From NCBI RefSeq assembly GCF_036669915.1, contig NC_089314.1:31432134-31496133 (forward strand): a stretch of DNA of 64,000 bases. The letters run 5' to 3'. Each line of letters begins with the position of its first letter. Positions within the stretch are counted from its first letter, which is position 1. Under the pieces are notes generated by a model. It was not told the origin of the DNA and did no database searches. It saw only the letters and a program-made list of their open reading frames with translations. The translations under genes and the position numbers were made by a program. Positions 12,036 through 23,862 of this stretch are shown here, piece by piece. This stretch comes from Pocillopora verrucosa. Taxonomy: Eukaryota; Cnidaria; Anthozoa; Scleractinia; Pocilloporidae.

Positions 12036-13225
12036 ATGAAAGCTGTGACAAGACGCAAAATCATCTGTCTCCTTCATAGTTTATTCATTCCATGTCAGGC
12101 ACGTCAGTGCGTGAGATTATCTGCCTGTCGAGCAGCTCAAACCATATCTGTCCCACTCAGGCGGGTAACTTCTTTGTTCTTCGCAGCCAAGGTTTACTCA
12201 TTTATACCTCTTTATAGGAATATTTATTTCTGTAATTACTTATTTTGGCATGTGGGGATTTTTGATCCCACACAGGGTATGTGTATGGCTACAAGACCGC
12301 ACTCTCTTAAATAGACGTTGTTCTGAAGAGGGTATATTTCAGTTCAGTTTAAGAAACACCAAGCTCAGTTAGGTCTAATGAAAACTCATAGGACAAAACA
12401 TAATAATTTAAATTCAATTGAAAATTATGATTAAGTGTAGACATGAAGTTGAATGAAATAAATTTCGTCGCGACCTTGGTAATGATCATGTCGGGTAGTA
12501 AATTAGTTAGGAATTTGTGTAATCTAGAAGCAAACCTTGGAGTGTTTTGAACAGTTTTCATACACATGTTAAGATAAAATTTCATTTGTTTGTAAATTTT
12601 TTCATGTCAAAGGAATTTGAAAAGCACGTTGAAATTGTTATATTGATGCCCACATTTGAAAAAACTTCCATTCTCGCTATCACCTCAGAGCCTGACAGAA
12701 AAACATGCCTCTTGAGGTAGGAAATTTGAATTGAACACGATCCGTGGTTGCATTGGTGCTATACAAATAACCTTTGAAAATAAAGGGAATCAGTTTTTTT
12801 TTCGGTTCTTGTCCAACATTCAGACAGCCAAGACACAACAGGTGATGCTCTGATCAATTTTAATTTCAATTCATAATGTGATTGGATACTACGATTTATG
12901 AGCTTGGGGAAACGACAAGGGAATAGGGTTGGGGGCAAATTTATCTGATTCAGCTGATTTTAATTGAAAGAGGAATACTGGCCACTGTTTGAGGACTGGC
13001 AACTAAGCTCAGGTTACAAGAAAAACATTGCATTTTTCCCAGCTATCTGTCGATGGAATATGTAGGCACGGTATATTTCAATGCAAGGAGTTAAAGGATT
13101 CAACGCCTACCACAGAAATTTCTTCTAACGACAATGTTTGGATCTTTAACAGGTTGTCACCGTTTTTTCAAATTAAAAAAATTTTTCATAAGCTGTTCAA
13201 GTTTGGAACTCTCCATCCGGGTTAA
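12036..13225 (+). CDS. Possible secreted Cys-pair peptide precursor 4 (tentative)
   Basis: The proposed exons are 12036-12164 and 13043-13225 with an 878-bp phase-0 intron (CGG|gtaact, tttttcccag|CTA). The exon 2 candidate has a good acceptor and encodes GICRHGIFQCKE, a C-x6-C spacing like the other exon 2 sequences. The exon 1 candidate starts MKAVTRRKIICLLHSLFIPC, a possible signal peptide, then RQCVRLSAC, a second cysteine pair placed as in genes 2 and 3. It lacks the Phe-Thr-Ala-Gly start and I see no clear TATA box. The long tail after the cysteine pair is rich in Phe and Lys and unlike the relatives. The exon 2 call is fairer than the exon 1 call; the true first exon could lie elsewhere, or this could be a relic. 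Confidence 0.3.
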
Positions 13226-15450
13226 TTCTCTCGTTTACGGTTTTATATTCAATTTTGATCGTTATCGATCTGCAAGCAACAGCTTAACTAAAAGTTGTGG
13301 CATCCGTCAATTTTGGGCGAATTTTTTCGTATCTCAAGCAAAGAACAATTTTAAATGAACGAAGACACTTCGGGAAGTTTCCGTTATGGCTGCAACCATG
13401 ACTTGGGGACTTAACATGTCAATTTTTGCAGGGGAGAAAAGAATAAAATCCTGTCACATGATCCGCAGTCGTCTTCCTCGAGATCTTCTCTTTCTCCTTA
13501 TCATCGTATTTTCTAAAACTTGCTTTTTTTACAGTAAGCTAAGACCTTGCCATAGGTAAAATCAAGAGATTAAACAAAATTTTTAAAAAGTTCACAATGT
13601 TCTAGTTTTTTTGTGTTTTTTTTTTTTAAACTGGTGAAAAGTGTGACTCTGTGTTTATCTTTATGAGAATCTAGACGACAGTTTTTCGAGAAATAGCCGG
13701 GAAAAGCTTTGTGACTAGCATAACACCGTTTAATCATAACCTCGCCAAGTACAATATAACTAGACTGTGATCATATATTAACGGTGGAACATGCGACAAG
13801 TCGCGTACATACCTCAAGGCTAGTTTCCATTAGGTGTATCTAGTACGTTATTTTCCGGAAAATACTGCCTCAGACAAATGGTCTTACCGATTTAAATTCA
13901 CTTTACATATCTATTTCCGCAAAGCTAGACAGAAAGATTTACTTCATATTTCCAAAGTTTTAGGAGGTGCAGGAGATAAATGATCGCGTAGTTTTCGCAA
14001 ATCCCTTGTGGCCTCAGTAAAAGGTTCTATTTCCTGCAGCATATTCCCTCTTTGTTCAATTAGATGATAAACACATTATAAATATCCTTTGCATTTAAGG
14101 TACAATTGCGTAATAAGCTCTCTTATCCCCTTGAAGTCTCCAAAAAAAAATTAAGCACATGCGCTTGTTCATCTTTTTTTTCAAAAAAAACCCCTCCCGC
14201 TGATCTCACAAATAATTTCGCTCAAACGTGTCATATTTCACAATTTTACGCTAAGTATGGAAACTCGATAACGCTAGCCTTTCAAAATACATAGACTTAA
14301 AATACACAGCACAAAGCTTTCATTAAGAGATAAGGGCGCTTTTTTTAGCTTTACTTTTGCCGGATCTGAACGAAATTAGAAAATTCAGCGACCGGAGATA
14401 CGTGTGTGCTTAAATACAACGGTTGATGTTGTTTTTCAAAATTTGAAAAACATATTTAATGTGCGGTAAACCAATATGAGACTATAACAAAGAAGAACAT
14501 GGGTTTTTCGCTTGAGCGCTCGGGATGTAAAATAATCATTGAATTAAAGCCTTCCTTACACTGGCCCCAACATCTTTTTTTCTTTTACCACGAAAGCCTC
14601 TTTCCGTACCAGTGATTTTTTCGCCGAAGAATCTTTATTTTTACAACTGAGGACTGAACCAACTAGAAATATCGCCAGTGATTGTAAATTTGTCTTACAT
14701 TGAACTTATTTCGTGTTCAATTTTCAGAGAACGTTTTCTTCTATTGCTCTTAAACGGTGCAAGGCATCTTAAAAATTAAATGATTTATAATTGGTGTTCA
14801 GTTGATAGCTTTGCACCGTAACTTTCTCCTTGAAGTGATGTTATAAATAATCGTCGTTGGGGAAAGCTTAATTTCTTGTTTGGGTCGGATGAATAAGCCG
14901 GTGAATCAGAAGATAAACAACATTAATACTTCGAAACGCACATCACAAAAACCACACAGGATAACTGATTAACAGAAAAAAAAAAAAAAAACCTGTCTTG
15001 CAAATTTGCCGATTTTCTTGATATCGTTCTGTTGGCCATTCAGTGCCTTATAGAGTCTATCGGCTGCACAGAACTTGTTTTACCAGGCATTGCTACGTTT
15101 CGTGAAACACAACGAGATAAAAGCCTTAATTTGGCTGATTCGTTTTCTAATTAATGTTTTCATCGCCTAAGTTCCTTTCCTTCTTAAAGGAAGCGTTGCA
15201 ATATTAACAGCAGGAAGAAAACAACAGGAAGAACCGGCCATGATGAATCTTGAACAGAGCGCGGAGACTCTTAGCGAGATAAAACGCTTCCTTAACAAGA
15301 ATTAAGTTCAGCTGTAATCACCTGTTCATTTATGATTTAAATTTTGGAATCAAGTGAATAAAAGGCAGTCATTCAGTGCAATGAAGACATCAAAGACCAG
15401 AAAAGAACCTCTGATCAGACTTCTCGGTACGATCGGTTGGCTAAGGCAGA
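13226..15450. other. Intergenic, no gene seen
   Basis: No gene supported. A poly-A run lies near 14970-14990. The sequence just before 15451 contains the promoter of gene 5. Confidence 0.4.
15356..15365 (+). promoter_or_regulatory. TATA-like box of peptide gene 5
   Basis: 'gaataaaagg' lies about 90 bp before the ATG at 15451, in the usual place for this family. Confidence 0.5.
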
Positions 15451-15817
15451 ATGAACACCAAATTTTCGTGGATTCTTGTGGCTCTTCTTGTAAGTTCGTT
15501 TGTATGTTGGAGTAGCACATTTTCGCCGGGCCAGCATAACCCAAAGATGCGTTATGGCAAACGACATTTTGTCCCACAATCCAACCGTGCAAATGTAAGT
15601 TGATTAATAGCAATGCATGTCGAATCATTTCTTCAAGGACAAAATAATTTTTTTTCCCTCTGATTTACATGGAAGGTCCGCTCTCTTTAGCTTTTTTTTC
15701 CTTGCTTGTTTTCAGTTTCCATATTTGTTTGCATTACAGGAATACCTCCCTCGAGCATGGCTGAAAAAGTCCGTTGAAGATACTGCAAAAAAGCAGTTCA
15801 AGGCACAGCTTGAATGA
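15451..15817 (+). CDS. Secreted peptide precursor 5, predicted RY-amide peptide
   Basis: Exons are 15451-15594 and 15740-15817. The intron is only 145 bp, phase 0, with donor AAT|gtaagt and a pyrimidine-rich acceptor ending gcattacag. The product is 73 aa. The signal peptide (about residues 1-22) is very like those of genes 2 and 3 (MNTKFSW.LVALL.SSFV). The mature chain begins TFSPGQHNPKMRYGKRHF. The GKR triplet is a classic cleavage and amidation site and would give a peptide ending in Met-Arg-Tyr-amide. Exon 2 encodes EYLPRAWLKKSVEDTAKKQF and a short end. It has no cysteines, so the cysteine pair of the family has been lost. Its signal peptide, intron phase and start position place it in the family. 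Of all members it looks most like an amidated neuropeptide precursor. Confidence 0.8.
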
Positions 15818-18800
15818 GGCACGTCATCGGGCGGAGTTCAGCAATCAGTCATGATCGAGTTTAAAAAATTAGGTGAACGATTTAGGTCTTACATATTTCT
15901 TTTAGAGTTATTTTAACGAATTTATTGCGTAAGGTATGAGTTATTTTTGTAAATCAAACAGTTATAATTAAAAGATAAACCCTGTAAGGCTGACATGGAT
16001 CTGATGACATAATCATTCACTCATATCCCAATTTCAAGTGACATCGTCATTAGATTTGGTTAGCTTTGATGTAAAAGAAGCAAGAACTTAACGGAATGTT
16101 ACCTCCGTAAACTAAAAGTATGATCATTGTAATTCTGAAAAATGACTTTCTCAAATATTAAAGGTCATGTTAAAAAAAATACTCTTTAATAGACACAGTT
16201 AGAGCCTAACTCAACAGGGTGATTTTGTTTTACGACTAGACTCTCACTCAACAAAACGAGCACTGTGATTGGTCGATTCGTCTCGGGAAACACCAGGACT
16301 CGAGGGAAAACAAGTGTGCCCTCCCTTAAGTACTTTGTTATATATTTAGGGACCATACATTAAGTGAATATTGGTTCGACTGTACAAAGTACAGAAAGTT
16401 TAACACCTAGCTATTACGCTCCCTATACAACTTGTTGCCCAATTGAGCGGCGGTTTTGTTTTAAGAATGATTCCGTTTGGACTGCACCGTGATTGGGAGA
16501 AAAGTATTCATCCTTACAATAAAAATAACATTATTTACAATAACAAATCCTTATGATGAAAACAATAATAATGATAAAGTTAAAATTTGACTGAAAAATT
16601 ATGTTATTAGGACTGAATCAAGAATAAGATCAAAAAGTAATTTGGCGAATAAATTGAAATTACGAAGACAACCTAACTTAAATTGCACGTAATTAACGGA
16701 ATGAGGTTGATTACATTTCGTTCATTTACCAATTAATTATGTCAATTCCAGAATTCAAGTTAAACTTATCAAAACGATATTCGATGTAGGTACACAATTT
16801 TTGTGTTGTGACGTTCGTGAATAGATCGCACCAATAAGAGCCAATCAGATTGCATTCAGATTGCATCGTCATTTGCTCTGACGAAGGGTTAACGTTCTAA
16901 GCGTCAGCTTTGAAACACTTTATGGTGGCCAATTTACGTCATCAACTCAGTTAGTAATACCAAATTACCCTGCTATACTCTCTCACCGACGAAGCACCAT
17001 TGACAGTTTCTTTAGAACCTCTTGTGTTGTAAGTTTATTGTTTAATCTTATTTATTGGTACACTTCAGCTGTCCGACTGTTTCTGTTGTGTATCTAATTT
17101 ACCAGATCCAGAAAACAGTAGAAACTTAATTAAGATACAAGATAGCAGTACACATTTGTAGACTCAAACCTGAAGCACAAACAAAATATGGAAACCGATC
17201 AAGTAGCATTCGTCTACAAGAAACCCAAACGGGAAAATTTGACAATTTCCTTTCGTTTTAAATCAGTAGTTCCAAACAGCATGTTAAAAGGGCAGGAAAA
17301 CAGCAGATTTTTACCAGTTTATTCTATCATTCTGGTTTTAAACCCGAAGATTGATAATTATTGGTTAGCATGAAATAGATAATTGCTAGGAAGATTTCCT
17401 TCTTTGTCACATCGATTTTGAAATATCTGCTGATCCTTGCAATCTGATTGGCCCTCGTCGATGCGATTTATTCATGAATCGCGCCATTTTTTGCTATAAA
17501 TCTCATCTTATTCCCAGGCAATGAAAAAACTTTACAAAGCACAGCAACCAATCATTTCAAAGCTTGTGTAAAGAAACTAATCAAATTGCAGGAAAATCAG
17601 ACACAACTTTTGCAACATTTTAACAACCAGCTTAGTAATGGCTTAATAAAGTATAGATATCTATAGACATAAGATACTGTTTTTGACCGACTGTGTTTTT
17701 TCCATTTCAAATGGATCATGGTAATAGAGTGGAAATTGATCTTCGTATCAAACTCGAGCTCTTAGACCTTATTGCACTCCATTCAGTTCAGTTATTATCA
17801 TTGATTTCTATTCGCTTTTTAACCTTCCGATTTGGCATGTCTTGTTACAAGCAGATACAAAATTCATTCACCGTGAAAGGTGAGTGACGCAAAAAAACAC
17901 GCAAAAAAGTTATCATGATTTTACAAGTAGACTGTTAGGGCTTTTCTCAGGGCTAGATATCCTCGTAAAACATCGCAGTTTACATAATAAGTATAGGTAA
18001 ACAACGTGATTTCGAGTACAAATTTGTGTTAATTAGTACGGGTAAATTTTTCAAAGACAGAAAAATTGCACGAGCCCGTGAGGCGAATGCAATTTGTAGT
18101 CTAAGAAAAATTTACAAATGCTTGTATACACCAAATTGCACGAGAAATCATATAGCTACTTGTTAATAATTACAAGAAAAACACATCACAGAAAGTCTAG
18201 ACGGATGAAATTTTGGCATCGTGCGCGCCATTTGTAACTTGCACTCGTGTTACAACTTTGCACTCATGTTTCATAAAAAATGCACTCGTTTTCAGCCAAT
18301 CATGTATATTTTTAAAGCATTAATACATACGCGAGTAGATATGGAATTTCTCTCCGAGTGTTCACTCACTCGTTCGCTGCGCTCAATCTTCAGAAATATG
18401 GAGTTGCACCTTTAAAGAGAAATATCTACGAACGCCCATGTATAATTCAATATCAATTACATCTGGCACTGAGCGCAGCTTGACACCACAACTAGTGACG
18501 CTTAACAGAAGACCCCACTTCATTCAAAGCCAATGACTGAATTGAATATTTCAGTCATTCCGCATTGAAATCACCTAGAGCACTATCATTCATTTGTTCA
18601 CGTTTGCGTGTAAGCTATCTTCACTCTCGTCAGTTGATAGGTGTAAGGATTGATAAGGCAAAAATATCAACGACTTCCAACAACATTGTTTCCTATCACG
18701 TAGATTATCGAATCTATAATAAAAAGCTTAAAGTAATTAAATATCACAGTCCTAATATTTCATTGCAAACGCTGAAAATGTCAAAGACTCTTTTTAAGAT

Positions 18801-19494
18801 GGTAAATTGCTCATTTCATTGGTATTGTGAATGCTGTTGGTGTGGTCAAGAAACAGAAATCGGTTGAAAAGACTCGGTGTTTTTGCTTAGACTTTTAATT
18901 ATCCCTAGGCCGTTTGCAAAACAAATACATCCCCTCCAGCAAAGATTATATTCAAACATTTGTAAGAAGATTTCCAAACGTAACAAAGTGCCATGATGAT
19001 GATGCCTTGAGTAGGTAAGGATTCGGGATTTCATCTCGCTACTTTTCGATCGGAGAAGGTTTGGACAAGGATTTTATTAGCGTGTAGATCAAACGGTATA
19101 TAATTTACAAAGGAAAATAAGAAATTATCTGAGTTGAGGGTTCAGTTCATTAGAAACATAAACATCATTGAGAGAATAAAGCAAAGATAACGGTTTGACC
19201 GTTAAAGAGATGAAAAACGCTTCACAGCAAAAACATATCACTAAGCGAAGAGAATTATCCTTAAATTCACATTTGCCATGAATCATTTGACGAGGTAAAA
19301 CGGAGAGTAAAAATTTTTTTACAGTGATTTAAACTGAAACAACAGTTTTAATGAAAGGATGTTGGGCGACATGCAGCCCACAATTTTCGGAAGCGGAAAA
19401 ACTTTTTCTTTGTCTCATAAAAGTCACAACAACAACTGCAGAAGCGATAAAGGTAATTTGAAATTCACCTATTGAAAACCACTGTTCTTCTGAG
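15818..19494. other. Intergenic, repeats but no gene seen
   Basis: No gene supported. It holds a dispersed repeat piece at 16875-16940. At 18040-18160 there is a low-complexity segment with 'aattgcacga' near both ends, which looks repeat-derived. A TATA-like 'gctataaatctc' near 17490 is followed by no convincing coding exon. Confidence 0.4.
16875..16940 (+). repeat. Dispersed repeat piece (copy at 43031-43092, inverted)
   Basis: The order 'gacgaagggttaacg', 'gcgtcagctttgaaac' and 'ggtggccaatt' matches the reverse complement of 43031-43092, which has 'gacgacgggttaacg', 'acgtcagctttagaaac' and 'ggtggtcaatt'. It is a multicopy element of unknown type. Confidence 0.7.
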
Positions 19495-19601
19495 CATAAA
19501 GGGCGAAGTTTAATTGAGCTGTATTCTGTACTAAACTGGATCAGTGCATCATCTCAGAGACAACCTCTGACTCGTGAACTCTAACTCAAACGATAAACGA
19601 C
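19375..19601 (+). promoter_or_regulatory. Conserved promoter of peptide gene 6
   Basis: This aligns with 23630-23862, in front of gene 7. Shared blocks in order: 'cggaagcggaaa', 'aaaagtcacaacarcar', 'atttgaaattcayc', a TATA-like 'cataaa.gg' at 19495, and an A/C-rich leader up to the ATG. The blocks are kept better than the introns, which suggests shared control as well as common origin. Confidence 0.65.
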
Positions 19602-20478
19602 ATGAATTCAAAAGTGGCTGTCTTGATTTTAGTCATTATATCAGCTGCCTTTTTATGCCAGAAAAGTGATGCTTTCGCCGCTGGCTTAGGGAACATGAAA
19701 AAAAGAGAATCGAGGGAGGTAAGTAACCTTCCTCTAGAGTTCAAGATGCTTGTAAAAGCTGTTTAACCAAGCACCATTTTTGAACGGCATTTCGTATAGT
19801 TGTAGAAAAATCCGGTACAGTCAATTTTACAGTTTTGTCTTTCAATTTTCAAGACCTTTATTGCATGAGGTCCAGGCTGAATTGTACTTGGTGATTTGCA
19901 TGGCAATTGAATTTAAATAAACCTCCGATATCATGAAGAACGACTTTTAAGCCTGAATCGTTTAAAAACACTTTAATGAAATATTTAACGAATATAAAAA
20001 GTATAACCGATCTGTACTTCTCTCCCTCTGAAGTAGATATAAGCTGTATCTCTAGGATTAAAAGTGATCTACTGCTTAAGTACAAACAGCTATGACAATC
20101 GTCTTTTAATGACTGGTAGCCGCACCCACGCTGAAAGTTAAGGAAAATACTCCGACGAGCTACATCATCTTAAGTTTTAACACGAGTTTAACAAGACATT
20201 ACATGGAATATAATTTATTTATCGAAATTAAATATTTTCTTTATTTCTCGTTTGGCTCGAGATTCAAATCGGAATCGCAAGGTAATGGTCATATAAATCT
20301 GAGAACTATAATATCACTGCTAAACCATTTTCTTTGTTTACTTTGCTTGTAGCCATATTTCTGCGGAATTCACTTTCTCTTCCAAAAATGTCATAAATCA
20401 TGGTTTAAGTTGAGAACATTACTCGAAGCAGATAAAAATATTCAGTATAAACTTACTACACTCGAAAATGAACATTAA
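19602..20478 (+). CDS. Secreted peptide precursor 6 (two exons)
   Basis: Exons are 19602-19718 and 20353-20478, with a 634-bp phase-0 intron (GAG|gtaagt, gcttgtag|CCA). The product is 80 aa. The signal peptide MNSKVAVLILVIISAAFLCQ..DA is followed by FAAGLGNMKKRESRE, a short N-terminal peptide ended by KKR. Exon 2 starts PYFCGIHFLFQKCHKSWF: a cysteine pair with 8 residues between, wider than in the other members. It ends in a charged tail (TLLEADKN..). The exon 2 assignment rests on the acceptor, 41 open codons in phase and the cysteine pair. The Phe after the signal peptide and the MNSK start tie it to genes 1 and 7. An AATAAA lies at 20762. No named family recognised. Confidence 0.72.
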
Positions 20479-20564
20479 ACAGAAGACCTATTCAAAGGAA
20501 CAAATCTGGCGTTTAGGAGCGCATGAAAAACCATGTAAGATTCGGTTATGCACGGCAAGAGCTG

Positions 20565-20597
20565 GGGAGAGAGAGAGAAAGAGAGAAGAGAAAGGTA
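20565..20597. repeat. GA-rich simple repeat
   Basis: A short imperfect (GA)n / (GAAA) tract. Confidence 0.7.
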
Positions 20598-20994
20598 CCT
20601 CTTCAAGATATCTGAGCCAGCGATGCTATAAAGGTTGCTAAGCTATAGCTAAGAGTCTTGACTTATCACTGATTCTGACACTGGTCTCACTTCTTATTTT
20701 GAAAGCTGCTTTATCAATTTCGTATTGAAAGGGCGAGAACAAAACCCAGCTCTAGATAAAGAATAAAATTATCTTTAAAAAAAAGTTCCAATCAAAAAAA
20801 TGTAGATTTTCACGGGTAGGCGTCAAAGAAATTCAAAGTTAATCTTCCTTGAAATCAAAACAAAGTTTGTCTAGGATTTCATTTTGCTTTTGATTGAATG
20901 TATTCAAAGAAAAGGTGCTTTCTCTTCCTTAGAAACTTTTTGCATTCATTTGAAATATACTAAGAACAAAGAGCAAAAGTGAGAGGGTTTCAGT

Positions 20995-21180
20995 GGGGTT
21001 AACCGCTGGCCGTATAACAGCGACACAATTTATCAGCCGTTAGGCGTAAAAATTGACAAAATTTAACCGTAAGTCATAAAACAAATTAATTGTTACAATT
21101 TTTCTGGTGACAACAATGGAGAGATATTAAGCGTTAGCAGTAAAGTGGCCAAAAGTTTAACCGTTAGCCGAAAAAGCCAT
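20995..21180. repeat. Degenerate short repeats, 'taaccgttagccgtaa' type
   Basis: Five related pieces occur: near 20999, 21036, 21063, 21130 and 21157. Each is a variant of 'ttaaccgttagccgtaaaa'. Spacing is irregular, so it is an old, decayed array. Confidence 0.6.
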
Positions 21181-23629
21181 CACCCCATTGAGACCCTTAA
21201 GTGAAGATGTCACATACTGTCTGATCAAAGCGGTACCCAGTCCCCCCATTTCAACTTGACACGTCTAAAAAATTTTCAAAATCAAAGATCTCCAAGAGAG
21301 ATTTGACTTCAAACTATGAGAGACTAGATTTGCGCGGGTATATTTTATTAACGAAGAGAGAACCCTTTGTATTCGTAATCAAAAGAAAAAAGACTCATTT
21401 TTATGTTTATTGCCGAAGTCCATACTTTTGAAAGACATGGCATGCTGCGGAAAAAAAGTAAAGTTAAATATAACATGTCCTTCTTAGGTAGAGAACTCAA
21501 AATGATAAATTATAAGTATGAGCCGCCATTTCGAAAACGTTTTATCCTCAAGGTGGGAAAAATGGGAAATAGTCCTTAGACTTAACAATATACATAGTTT
21601 TGAGAATTTAATGGCGAAAAAAACCTGTATATGTAGTTACACATTGATAAGACATATAACGGGTAGCTGATATACAGCGTAACATTTTAAACCCAACAAT
21701 CGCAGAATTTTCGTAAAAGTTGCCATTATCATTGTATTGTGTAGATACCCGAGTAAATTCCAAAACCCTGCCCGGGAAAATATGAAAATATCTTATGGAC
21801 AAAAAGATATTTAAACTTAATTTAAGCTATGAAAATGAGAGAGGTTCTTTTGCTTCTAACCAGTTAAGAGCAATTTTAGCCTTTAATTATACAAAAGTGG
21901 AAAAAAGGATGTCAAATCGTAAAGGAAGAAAATGATGATTTTACAGCAATATCACATCATTAAAATGTTAGTAGCTGCTTCTAACACTCCTACGATTCAC
22001 TTATTTGATTGAAACACACCTCTCACTTTTCTAAAGGTTCATATGGTGGGCGAAAATGCGCGGGCACTCTGGAACTTCTTAGCCTTGTTGAGTGATTTTT
22101 ACGAAAGTTCTTGAACTAGATCACCCTGGGGAAAATGAGGAAATACTCACCTAGTCTAGTCGATACTCTGCAAGGCATTTTGATTTTCATTAGCGTGTCG
22201 GCTCGCCTTGCACGCAATGTGGCCTTGTATCAAAAATATGCTGAATCATTTCCTAAAAGGCAACAGCATAATAGCAACCACAGGGAAACAAAGGAAAGAG
22301 AGTCCCTTTGGAAAAAACTCTTTCCGTGATACTTGCCGCATACTTACCCTGTGCGGTAGATATACCAGAACTGCCACCTGATATCGAGGAAGCTGTTTTG
22401 ACTTTTCGTTATCAGTTCATACGGTAAATTTGCTACCACCAACAGTACGTTGTCTGCCTAAAGAGATGTCAGTTCTTCTATTACTACACTTTCCAGCACT
22501 TTTTGACCAATAACTCAAACAAGCCAGCTCTAACTCATTGATTTATAAATTATGAATCAATGGAATGAAATCTAATCTGTGATAAACTATTAGCCGAAAA
22601 AGTATGCACGAGTAATGGTATCTACTCGATTTAAAACTGTCAATGTAATTATAATTATAGCTTACATTTACTGCAACTCCAAAACCCTTTTCCGCAGCAA
22701 GAAATTAACATTTCAGAGCATCATCTGACGCAAACATCACAATTTCATTGTGATTTAAATAGATCTCTCTTCATGCTGATTTTCAAACAACACAAGCTAA
22801 TTACGAGCGTAGTTTCGCGGCGGGATCATTTGTCTTGATCCGTTCAATTATTTCAAAGTTTTCTAAACAGATTCATTACCGCCACACAAGCAGTCATTCA
22901 CTTTGCAAAGCAGGTGTTCCTGTTTACATTATTATTTCGTTCATTACAGCTACAGATATTTCTTACCACATACTCGGGTGATGCAGTAAGTTGAACGGTC
23001 AAAATGATTTTTGAAGATGAAAACTTACCTTAGTTTATGTGAAGTTAATAGAAAACGATAAGATGGCAGTTTGCGTTTAAATCTCCAAGATCAGTGGGCA
23101 ACCTGCAGGATGTATAATTTTGAGGATGAGACAAATAAAATTGAAGATCAAATTTCTTTTTTCGGCAGACCACGAGATACAATAATACAAGTGAGAATGT
23201 GGGAAAAGTGAAATATATTTTCCCGGGGGGCTTCTAGATGATGTGACGGGATTGTTCGTTCAAAATTTTTGAATGTAATTTTTAATTGACATCAATCTTA
23301 GGGTCAAGCTGTCTTTGACCCCTACTACTGACTATCTGACGGCTCAATTTTTATGATGTCGCAGTCTTTAAATGTTACTTAGAATGAATTCTTTGTGATA
23401 GACTTCTATCTAAACAGTATAACGAGGCATGCTTGTCACCCTAAAAGACGCAGTGATGGCTCATAATATAAACGAAACTAGCGCAAAGCTAACATCGGTG
23501 ATTTGCACTTAGCTTTTAAGCGACCTACACAACTAATATCCAGGTTATTGTTGTGACATATCCCCAGGGAATGGCACAACTGGAACAAAAGTGGCCTTTA
23601 ATGGCGTTGACGCGCTGACTTCCCATAGG

Positions 23630-23862
23630 ACACGGAAGCGGAAAGTTTATTTTCGTCACACAAAAGTCACAACAGCAGTTGTGATAGCTATTAAGCAGAT
23701 TTGAAATTCATCGATTAAAAAACGCCGTTTTTAAAGGACTTCCCACACACGACGAAGCATAAAAGGCGACATTTAAGTACAAAGTGGTTCACATTATTCT
23801 GATTTGTGCACCCAAGTCAGTAAACCTGCACTGTGAATCTAGAAACATACGACATAACCAAC
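23630..23862 (+). promoter_or_regulatory. Conserved promoter of peptide gene 7
   Basis: Counterpart of 19375-19601, with the same block order, a TATA-like 'cataaaagg' at 23758-23766 and a leader of about 100 bases. Confidence 0.65.

Larger units (their letters stand above)
20479..23629. other. Intergenic, no gene seen
   Basis: No gene supported. It contains a GA-rich simple tract near 20565-20597 and a set of degenerate short repeats at 20995-21180. A weak acceptor near 22948 leads into a 14-codon frame ending in a stop; without a partner it is not called. Confidence 0.4.

Noticed and set aside
15350..15628. 92-codon minus-strand frame over gene 5
   Set aside because: It is the antisense shadow of exon 1, which has conserved signal peptide, GKR and splice sites on the plus strand.
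17188..17373. 61-codon plus-strand frame behind a leader-like region
   Set aside because: No signal peptide, no donor in phase and no partner exon.
22946..22990. Second exon for gene 6 after the acceptor near 22948
   Set aside because: Only 14 codons without cysteines; the segment at 20353 has a better frame, a cysteine pair and a shorter intron.
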